Assembly (NCBI GenBank): GCA_947374105.1
Contig: CANCAO010000027.1
Coordinates: forward strand, 1 to 11,385
Direction of reading: 5' to 3'
Length of the DNA: 11,385 nucleotides
Source: Comamonadaceae bacterium
Lineage (GTDB): Bacteria > Pseudomonadota > Gammaproteobacteria > Burkholderiales > Burkholderiaceae_C
Part shown: one piece after another, positions 5,835 through 11,385 of the stretch
Layout of the letters: every line of letters begins with the position of its first letter
Position numbering within the stretch: position 1 is the stretch's first letter
Notes under the pieces: generated by a model
Told to the model about the DNA's origin: nothing
Database searches by the model: none
The model's input: only the letters and a program-made list of their open reading frames with translations
Position numbers and translations under genes: made by a program

Positions 5835-7240
5835 AAACGACTGCAACACGTTCGCCAGCACTGGTCCCCAAAAAGCGCTGCGCCATTTACACCCGCAAGT
5901 CCACCGACGAGGGGCTGGACCAGGAGTACAACAGCCTTGAAGCCCAACGTGACTCGGCGCTGGCATTTATCAGTAGTCAACGACACGAAGGATGGATTGC
6001 CGTCAACGATGGTTACGACGATGGTGGATTCTCCGGTGGTAACACCAACCGGCCCGCGCTGAAGCGCCTGCTTGCGGACGTCGAAGACGGGCGCATTGAT
6101 GTGGTGGTGGTCTACAAGATTGACCGCCTATCGCGATCACTGTCCGACTTTGCCCAGATGGTCGACCTGTTCGATGCCCACGGCGTCACTTTTGTATCCG
6201 TGACCCAGCAGTTCAACACCACAACCAGCATGGGTCGATTGACGCTGAACATTCTGCTGTCATTTGCCCAGTTCGAGCGCGAAGTCACTGGCGAGCGGAT
6301 CCGCGACAAGATTTCGGCTAGCAAGGCCAAGGGAATGTGGATGGGAGGTACGCCGCCCCTGGGCTACGACGTGCGGGATCGAAAACTCGTGGTCAACGAA
6401 TCCGAGGCCGCGTTGGTCAGGGACATTTTTGCGCGGTATGCCGAAACAGGATCTGCAGCCCAACTGGTGCGCGAGTTGCAGATCGAGGGCCACACCACCA
6501 AAGTATGGGTCGCACAAAACGGTCGCCGTCACGATGGAAAGGTAATTGACCAGCAGTGCTTGTTCACCATGCTGCGCAACCGCCTCTACCTTGGAGAAAT
6601 CACGCACAAGGGCCAATCATTCCCTGGCCAGCACGAGCCCATCGTTTCCACCGATCTATGGGCGGCGGTGCACGCGTTTGTTGATGGCCGCAAGCAGGGG
6701 CCTCGCACCCGGTACAAAAAGGAACCCGCGTTGCTGACGGGCCTGCTGTACGCGCCAGATGGTCAGCGAATGCTGCCGACCTACACCCAGAAGAAAAACG
6801 GAAAGCGGTACCGTTACTACGTTCCCTATCTGGAAAAGCGGCAATCGGCGGGTGCGACTTACGATCACACCCGGCCCAACATTGGGCCGCTGCCAGCCTT
6901 GGAAATCGAAACTGCCGTGCTGGCGCAGGTGCACAAGGCATTGCAGGAACCCGAAATGATCATTGGTGTCTGGCAGGCCGGTATGGCACTGCGGGAGCGG
7001 CAGGAAATGGACGAGCCGACCGTGCTGGTGGCCATGCGTCAGATGAGCGAGGTTTGGGAAAACCTGTTTCCGATCGAGCAGAACCGGATCATGCGTTTGC
7101 TGATTGATCGGGTCCAACTGCATGAGGACGGGTTGGACATCATCTGGCAGGACGACAGTTGGCAACGGTTCTGCCGGGAACTGGAGCGCCACCAGTTCGT
7201 GGCAGAGCAACGCGCACCAGCCGATGTGGAGACGGTGTGA
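5831..7240 (+). CDS. Serine site-specific recombinase (resolvase/invertase superfamily)
   Basis: A 469-aa recombinase that would cut and rejoin DNA through a phosphoserine link. The resolvase domain (about 15-160) has the nucleophile S24 in YTRKSTDEG, followed by SLEAQRD, VVVYKIDRLSRS (92-103, catalytic arginines) and SFAQFEREVTGERIRDK. The recombinase domain (about 165-285) begins GMWMGGTPPLGYD. The segment where most large serine recombinases carry a four-cysteine zinc ribbon (about 300-345: LLTGLLYAPDGQRMLPTY, then KRYRYYVPY) keeps the surrounding pattern but has no cysteines, so zinc is not bound there. The coiled-coil part seems shortened. The ATG at 5831 overlaps the DUF2924 stop as ATGA. 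It probably mobilises or inverts this element, but its crossover site is not identifiable here. Confidence 0.96.
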   Translation: MKTTATRSPALVPKKRCAIYTRKSTDEGLDQEYNSLEAQRDSALAFISSQRHEGWIAVNDGYDDGGFSGGNTNRPALKRLLADVEDGRIDVVVVYKIDRLSRSLSDFAQMVDLFDAHGVTFVSVTQQFNTTTSMGRLTLNILLSFAQFEREVTGERIRDKISASKAKGMWMGGTPPLGYDVRDRKLVVNESEAALVRDIFARYAETGSAAQLVRELQIEGHTTKVWVAQNGRRHDGKVIDQQCLFTMLRNRLYLGEITHKGQSFPGQHEPIVSTDLWAAVHAFVDGRKQGPRTRYKKEPALLTGLLYAPDGQRMLPTYTQKKNGKRYRYYVPYLEKRQSAGATYDHTRPNIGPLPALEIETAVLAQVHKALQEPEMIIGVWQAGMALRERQEMDEPTVLVAMRQMSEVWENLFPIEQNRIMRLLIDRVQLHEDGLDIIWQDDSWQRFCRELERHQFVAEQRAPADVETV

Positions 7241-7728
7241 TGAACTCCCCCGAAAAGCCCACGCGCGAAACGCCAGCGGCACGCCGTGTCGTGGTCACAC
7301 CATCGGGCAAGCCAAGGGATTTCGAACTTGACGGGCGGTCGGTGACATTCGTACCGCTCGCCATCAAGCGACGCCATTCCAGCAAGTTGATCTTGCCGCC
7401 AGCAGGTGAGAAGTTTGTGAGAACAACTTCCACATTCGATCTGCCCTTGATCCGCACTATCGGCAAGGCCTTCTACTGGCAGAAGTTGATCGACACCGGC
7501 GAGGTGGCCAACGCAACGGAACTGGCGCGCCGCTTCAGGCTTGAGCCAGGATGGGTCAGCGAAGTGCTCAGGATGACGCGCCTGGCACCTGACATCATCC
7601 GGGCGGTATTGGACGGCCGACAGCCCCGGCATCTCAACCTACATGCGCTTCGTGGTCGGCAGGCGGAGGTTCCATTGGATTGGGATGAGCAGCGCAAGCT
7701 GTTTGAATTCACTTCGCGAACTACTTGA
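7240..7728 (+). CDS. ParB-like HTH protein closing the recombinase cassette
   Basis: A 162-aa protein. I chose the ATG at 7240, which overlaps the recombinase stop as TGATG; an in-frame start at 7159 lies inside the recombinase gene and is unlikely. Residues 73-114 (TIGKAFYWQKLIDTGEVANA, then TELARRFRLEPGWVSEVLRM) form a helix-turn-helix like that of ParB/KorB and Spo0J-type proteins. A following helical stretch has LAPDIIRAVLDGRQP, then LNLHALRG, as in many such proteins fused or linked to recombinases. The N-terminus (1-60) is basic and beta-rich. It is likely a DNA-binding partner of the recombinase, perhaps controlling direction or expression. It overlaps the convergent gene by eight bases with no terminator between them. 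Confidence 0.85.
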   Translation: MNSPEKPTRETPAARRVVVTPSGKPRDFELDGRSVTFVPLAIKRRHSSKLILPPAGEKFVRTTSTFDLPLIRTIGKAFYWQKLIDTGEVANATELARRFRLEPGWVSEVLRMTRLAPDIIRAVLDGRQPRHLNLHALRGRQAEVPLDWDEQRKLFEFTSRTT

Positions 7729-8551
7729 TCTTAGGGAAAATGTCCTGCTCGAAGATCTGAAGCGCAGTCCGATTTGATGGCTTGTACCCTGTGATTTCCT
7801 CAAGTGGTTCAATCGTGCCTCCTACGGCGACAACGACATATTTCAGGATGGTGTCGCCCAATTTAACTTGTCTTGGGGGCAATGTGCGCATTACGTCCCC
7901 CATGGATGAGTTTTGCCGCTGCAAGAAGGTATCAAACGACATGCCTTGCAACTTCAATGCCGCGCGTATCTCGGGGTTGGCCAAATCCTCAGGTGTCCAT
8001 TTGGCGGGCAGCCAATCACGTGCCATTACGAGCGGCGGAAGGTAGTCACCCTCGCTGCCTTCATAGATCTGGTGGCGGACAGTGACGTCCACGACTCCGA
8101 ATGGCGGTGCGACCACTATCGCGTGCGGCGCTGCAAAGCTTCCTTCATCGAAGGACCAAAAATAGCGGTCAGTGATTCCGCTGCCAGATGGGAACGTAAT
8201 TGTCAGCGTGGCCTTGGCCACGTAATTCCATATTCCAAGTCGGTCAAGCATCCGCCCCAACATGCCGGATGCATCCACGCAAGCCCCGAGTCTCCCATCT
8301 GCCTTAACCGCCGAAACCAAAGCGTTCGCCGCGATGTCAATCTTTGCAGCCGCATTAGCGAGGTAATCATCGCCATATTGCCGTGTTTCTATGTACCGGG
8401 CGTACAACTCAAGGAAGCGTGGATCCTTCTGTTCGTGGGTTAGGAAATTCGGGTGGTCATAGAAACCAGGTGTGTCAAACGGGATATTCCGATTGGTAAA
8501 CGCGCGCTCCAAGCGTCGACGTTCCTGATCATTTGACAGCGGCCACGGCAT
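7721..8551 (-). CDS. Unidentified 276-aa protein with a transglutaminase-like Cys-His-Asp pattern
   Basis: I do not recognise the exact family. C91 lies at the head of a helix (GRLGACVDASGMLGRMLDRL), H143 starts a predicted strand (PHAIVVAPP), and D155 lies in the next strand (GVVDVTVRH). This order and spacing match transglutaminase-like/papain-fold enzymes, in which a cysteine on a helix pairs with a His and Asp on adjacent strands. The N-terminal 80 residues are helical and charged; the C-terminal 90 may be a separate domain. No signal peptide is seen. The ATG at 8551 has GGGGAG seven bases upstream. The gene is alone on its strand between the recombinase cassette and tRNA-Phe, a typical cargo position. 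It could be a protease, an amidase or a protein-modifying toxin or defence factor. The catalytic assignment is inference. Confidence 0.8.
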   Translation of the reverse strand: MPWPLSNDQERRRLERAFTNRNIPFDTPGFYDHPNFLTHEQKDPRFLELYARYIETRQYGDDYLANAAAKIDIAANALVSAVKADGRLGACVDASGMLGRMLDRLGIWNYVAKATLTITFPSGSGITDRYFWSFDEGSFAAPHAIVVAPPFGVVDVTVRHQIYEGSEGDYLPPLVMARDWLPAKWTPEDLANPEIRAALKLQGMSFDTFLQRQNSSMGDVMRTLPPRQVKLGDTILKYVVVAVGGTIEPLEEITGYKPSNRTALQIFEQDIFPKIK

Positions 8552-8825
8552 ATTGGAACTCCCCGAAAGACTACCAACGAGGTCAAATGACTCGTTTTGC
8601 CATCCAGTTTATCCGGGGAACTTCGCTACGTGGCACATGCCCAAGTTGCTGGCGTTAAACGACGTCTGCGTGTGCCAGCATCGACATGGTTCGGCCCTGT
8701 TTTTTGAGAACAGAGAACAGGGAAGAATCGAAATGGCGGGATTCGGCCAGAACCGGTGGCCGCGGTCTAGACTGCCCAGCACACGCAGATCGGTCTCGCA
8801 CCCCGCGTGGCGTGGGGGAAAGCCG
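8552..8825. other. Gene-free stretch with three inverted repeats between cargo and tRNA-Phe
   Basis: I find no believable gene here. It holds AACGAG/CTCGTT (8576-8596, nine-base centre) just upstream of the 276-aa gene, a possible operator. It also holds CCCTGTT/AACAGGG (8695-8722, 14-base centre) and CGGCCA/TGGCCG (8744-8762, seven-base centre). No clear promoter for the 276-aa gene was seen; GATAAA on the minus strand is the only -10-like element and has no good -35. The right boundary of the accessory region probably lies within or next to this stretch, since tRNA-Phe and ntrX look chromosomal. Confidence 0.4.
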
Positions 8826-8859
8826 AAAAAGGAAAGGGCAACCGAGAACGGTTGCCCTT
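8826..8859 (-). terminator. Rho-independent terminator after tRNA-Phe
   Basis: On the minus strand AAGGGCAACC and GGTTGCCCTT form a perfect 10-bp stem (8834-8859) around a six-base loop, followed by TTCCTTTTT. It starts six bases beyond the tRNA CCA end, the normal place for a tRNA terminator, so the first 40 bases or so 3' of the tRNA appear to be native flank. Confidence 0.85.
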
Positions 8860-8865
8860 GAATAC

Positions 8866-8941
8866 TGGTGGCCTGGGGCGGAATCGAACCACCGACACAA
8901 GGATTTTCAATCCTCTGCTCTACCGACTGAGCTACCGGGCC
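8866..8941 (-). tRNA. tRNA-Phe (anticodon GAA)
   Basis: A full 76-base cloverleaf with an encoded CCA end. The anticodon loop reads TTGAAAA (anticodon GAA), closed by GAGGA/TCCTT. The T-arm is GGTGG, TTCGATT, CCGCC, and the D-arm contains GCTC, AGTCGGTAGA, GC. The acceptor stem pairs GGCCCGG with CCAGGCC, leaving one C-A mismatch at the fifth pair; an otherwise perfect stem would need CCGGGCC. A TATAAT box lies just upstream and a strong terminator just downstream, so it is probably a single-gene transcript. tRNA 3' ends are common insertion points for islands, and the accessory genes lie on this gene's 3' side. Confidence 0.97.
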
Positions 8942-8951
8942 TAAGCCTCAA

Positions 8952-8957
8952 ATTATA
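8952..8957 (-). promoter_or_regulatory. -10 box of the tRNA-Phe promoter
   Basis: A perfect TATAAT on the minus strand ends 10 bases before the tRNA 5' end, giving a very short leader. The -35 region (around 8975-8980, GCTCTG) is poor. The tRNA may also receive read-through from ntrX, whose stop is 56 bases upstream and is not followed by a terminator. Confidence 0.55.
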
Positions 8958-8997
8958 GCAGCAACTTTCCACTCCAGAGCCATGGCCTGCCGGGAAT

Positions 8998-9675
8998 TCA
9001 AGCCGTGTTTCGTTTACCGCGTGTCAGATCAACGCCCAGCTGCTTGAGTTTGCGATAAAGATGCGTGCGCTCCAACCCTGTCTTTTCAGCAACACGGGTC
9101 ATAGAGCCGTTTTCTTGTGCCAAGTGGTACTCGAAGTAGGCTTTTTCAAACTCATCGCGCGCTTCTCGCAAGGGTTTGTCAAGCGCGAAGTCTTGCTGCG
9201 CTTGCGGCCCTGGTTCCACGACCAGCACCGGGGGCAACACATGCGGGAGCACAGACTCTGCCAGCGATGGCACCACCTGCCCCAGCAATAGAGGAGCAGG
9301 TTTGCGTTGTGTACCTTTTTCCAAACCCTGCTCGATAGCTTTGAGCAGTTTTTGCAGCGTGATCGGTTTTTCAAGAAAGGCGTGTGCACCGATTTTGGTG
9401 GCGGCCACAGCGGTGTCGATGGTGGCATGTCCGCTCATCATGATGACCGGCATGGTCAATGCGCCGGACACTGACCATTCTTTGAGCAAGGTGACGCCGT
9501 CGGTGTCCGGCATCCAGATGTCCAACAAAACCAAATCAGGACGCTCGCGCAAACGAGCGGCACGCGCCTGCGCGGCGTTCTCGGCAACTTCTACGGTGTG
9601 TCCTTCATCGTTGAGGATTTCCCATAGCAGGTCACGAATGCCAAGTTCGTCATCGACCACCAAAATATTTGCCAT
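8998..9675 (-). CDS. ntrX: NtrX-like response regulator without an AAA+ domain
   Basis: A 225-aa regulator. The receiver domain (1-118) has the acidic pair D8/D9, the phosphoacceptor D52 in LVLLDIWMPDTDG, S81 in MMSGHATID and K103 in FLEKPIT. A variable linker (about 119-175) is rich in Pro and Val. The C-terminus (about 180-220) is a Fis-type HTH: TRVAEKTGLERTHLYRKLKQ, then LGVDL. Classical NtrX proteins carry a sigma-54-activating AAA+ ATPase domain between these; here it is absent, so it cannot act as an ordinary sigma-54 activator. It resembles the short REC-Fis regulators found beside NtrY-like kinases in Burkholderiales and the PrrA/RegA group. It follows the kinase gene by 38 bases on the same strand and should be phosphorylated by it. 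The name is given by context. Confidence 0.85.
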   Translation of the reverse strand: MANILVVDDELGIRDLLWEILNDEGHTVEVAENAAQARAARLRERPDLVLLDIWMPDTDGVTLLKEWSVSGALTMPVIMMSGHATIDTAVAATKIGAHAFLEKPITLQKLLKAIEQGLEKGTQRKPAPLLLGQVVPSLAESVLPHVLPPVLVVEPGPQAQQDFALDKPLREARDEFEKAYFEYHLAQENGSMTRVAEKTGLERTHLYRKLKQLGVDLTRGKRNTA

Positions 9676-9713
9676 GATTTACCGCTGTGTTTCTTGGGGA
9701 AAGGGGCCTGTGT

Positions 9714-11385
9714 TCAGACTGTTGTCGCTCTCTCAGTGGCGAATGATACCGATACTTGCGCGCCCTGGATCACATCGTCCACCACGCGGTTAGACAGATC
9801 AGTGCGTGCGCCATGTTCATCGGCTATTTTTTTCACGACAGCCAACCCCAAACCTGTGCCCTTGACCTTGGTTGTGACATAGGGTTCGAATGCCCTTTTG
9901 AGGATGCTATCTGCAAAGCCCATGCCGTGGTCCAGTACGCTCAGCCGAACCCGCCCACTGGATGTTGACCAGTGCGTACGAACCAGCACACTATACGCAA
10001 CACCGCTGCGCCCAGCTGACTCCGTGGCGTCCTGCGCGTTTTGCACGAGGTTATGCAAGACTTGTCTTAATTGCTGCTCGTCGCCTCTGATTTTGGGGCA
10101 GCGTACGTCAATTTCAATGCGAACAGGAACATTCACATTTTCCCCACTGTACAAATGGGCAACTTCTGTCACGAGACTGTTCAGATCCATCGGTCTGAGC
10201 TCGGCAGCAGGCAACCGAGCATAGTCACGAAACTCGTTAACCAAGCGTTTCATGGCGTCCACTTGATCCACAATCGTTTTGACTGACTTGGTCAACAACG
10301 CCTGCTCAGGTGGTGCCACTTTCCCTGTCAGTTTCATTTCCAAACGCTCGGCTGAGAGTTGAATGGGTGTCAAGGGATTTTTGATTTCATGGGCCAATCG
10401 TTGAGCCACTTCACCCCAGGCCTGCGCACGTTGCGCTGACACAATTTCAGAGATGTCATCAAACACCAGCAGCCTCGCATGCGCCGGTAGTTCTGCACCA
10501 CGAGCGACCAAGGTGAGCAGCCTGTCTTCGTGCAAGCCAGCCACGGTACCTGCGGCACGGCCGGTACCCAATTCAAATGACTGCTGCCAGTGATCCAACC
10601 CGTGTTCGCTACGCTCCCCCAAAAAGGCGTCAAACTGGCGCTGGACACTTTTTGCGAACTCTTCCAAGCCTTCAATGTCACTTAGTTTCCGGCCTTCAAA
10701 AGCGGCCATTGGCAATTTCAGTATGCGTGTCGCACCTGCATTGGTTGACTGAATAACGCCTTGTGCGTCCAACACCAATACACCCGCCGTGAGGTTGTCC
10801 AAAATGGTCTGCAAATTTTCGCGTGCGGCGTTGACATCCTCCATGCTGTGTTCCAGAGCCAGACGAGCATCCAAAAGCTGCTGGGTCATTTGAGCAAATG
10901 ACCGGGTCAAACCACCCAATTCGTCTCGCCCTTGCAAGACGGCTTTAGGTGTCAGGTCCCCTCGGGCCACCTCCCGCACCCCTTGGGCCAGCAAAAGCAA
11001 AGGGCGGGTGATCTGATTACCTAACAAAATAGCCAACAACACCGCACCAAATACGGCCAGGAAGAGGCTCAAAGTGAGTGTGCCGATGTACATGCGGCGC
11101 AAGCCATCGCGGGCCAATGCCCTCTCCTGGTATTCGCGGTAAGCCTGCGTCACCGCTAGGGCATTAGCGACTAAGGTGTCAGGCAGATCTTGCGTCACCA
11201 TCAAAAAACGGGCGTCACCCAGCATATCCAGCCCAGCCCTTGGAACCATGACCAACGCCTTAATCCTGGCGCGACTTGTGGTGGTTGCACCCGATTCATC
11301 CAAGCCCTCGATCCAGGTGACCGCGCGTTGACTTCTTGCTGCCCGGAATTGTTGCGTGCTCGGTCGCTCTGGATTGATCTCAAAC
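9714..11385 (-). CDS. ntrY: NtrY-like membrane sensor histidine kinase, N-terminus outside window
   Basis: The last 556 residues are visible; the frame stays open to the right edge, so the start is missing. In order there is the end of an extracytoplasmic part, then a membrane helix (near 11030-11100; TLTLSLFLAVFGAVLLAILL). A HAMP linker follows (ITRPLLLLAQGVREVARGDL), then a PAS domain (ILDNLTAGVLVLDAQGVIQS) and the dimerisation/H-box with the phosphorylated histidine in AHEIKNPLTPIQLSAERL. The ATPase domain has the N-box LHNLVQNAQDATE, G1 VLDHGMGFAD, and EPYVTTKVKGTGLGLAVV. All catalytic boxes look intact. It probably phosphorylates the REC-Fis regulator immediately downstream. NtrY kinases are linked to nitrogen or redox sensing; the signal here is unknown. 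Confidence 0.93.
   Translation of the reverse strand, partial: FEINPERPSTQQFRAARSQRAVTWIEGLDESGATTTSRARIKALVMVPRAGLDMLGDARFLMVTQDLPDTLVANALAVTQAYREYQERALARDGLRRMYIGTLTLSLFLAVFGAVLLAILLGNQITRPLLLLAQGVREVARGDLTPKAVLQGRDELGGLTRSFAQMTQQLLDARLALEHSMEDVNAARENLQTILDNLTAGVLVLDAQGVIQSTNAGATRILKLPMAAFEGRKLSDIEGLEEFAKSVQRQFDAFLGERSEHGLDHWQQSFELGTGRAAGTVAGLHEDRLLTLVARGAELPAHARLLVFDDISEIVSAQRAQAWGEVAQRLAHEIKNPLTPIQLSAERLEMKLTGKVAPPEQALLTKSVKTIVDQVDAMKRLVNEFRDYARLPAAELRPMDLNSLVTEVAHLYSGENVNVPVRIEIDVRCPKIRGDEQQLRQVLHNLVQNAQDATESAGRSGVAYSVLVRTHWSTSSGRVRLSVLDHGMGFADSILKRAFEPYVTTKVKGTGLGLAVVKKIADEHGARTDLSNRVVDDVIQGAQVSVSFATERATTV

Noticed and set aside
6656..7282. Minus-strand open frame opposite the recombinase (208 codons)
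   Set aside because: Shadow of the recombinase C-terminal part, rich in His, Leu and Pro, with no recognisable pattern.
7913..8443. Plus-strand open frame opposite the 276-aa gene (176 codons)
   Set aside because: The minus-strand frame has a good start site and a plausible fold; this frame has neither.
8686..8958. Plus-strand open frame running through tRNA-Phe
   Set aside because: Its end (GAESNHRHKDFQSSALPTEL) is the well-known spurious translation of an antisense tRNA gene.

Overview
The window looks like the junction between an accessory (mobile or genomic-island) region, about 1-8.8 kb, and a conserved chromosomal segment, about 8.87-11.39 kb. The chromosomal part holds a tRNA-Phe(GAA) and a NtrY/NtrX-type two-component pair, all on the minus strand. 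The short NtrX-like regulator (receiver plus Fis-type helix-turn-helix, no AAA+ domain), the tRNA sequence and the moderately high G+C suggest a betaproteobacterium of the Burkholderiales, perhaps Comamonadaceae. That placement is inference, since no database was searched.

Left block (1-2698, minus strand): a two-gene operon of unrecognised proteins (416 aa, then a 320-aa protein with a five-cysteine zinc-ribbon-like cluster) runs leftward from a near-consensus promoter and ends in a strong hairpin terminator. Beyond it lie a cluster of GGCGAAC repeats, a predicted promoter, a small AlpA/HTH_17-type DNA-binding protein (89 aa), and the first 16 codons of a further gene that leaves the window.

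Centre-left (2699-4997, plus strand): divergent from that operon is a translationally coupled XRE-type regulator plus ImmA/IrrE-type zinc protease pair, followed by a second, unrelated HExxH protein. A dyad of the 434-repressor form (ACAA-N6-TTGT) lies exactly on the -10 element of the leftward promoter. The simplest reading is that the XRE protein represses the unknown operon and the ImmA-like protease relieves that repression on a signal. This is the best candidate in the window for an undescribed system.

Centre-right (5149-7728, plus strand): a tightly overlapping four-gene recombinase cassette: a 74-aa protein, a DUF2924 protein, a serine recombinase that has lost its zinc-ribbon cysteines, and a ParB-like HTH protein. 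It converges on a minus-strand gene (7721-8551) whose product shows a plausible Cys-His-Asp, transglutaminase/papain-like triad.

Right block: a gene-free stretch of 314 bases with several inverted repeats, then the tRNA-Phe terminator, tRNA-Phe (with one acceptor-stem mismatch), and the ntrX-like and ntrY-like genes, the last running off the right edge. I saw no CRISPR array, insertion sequence or rRNA.
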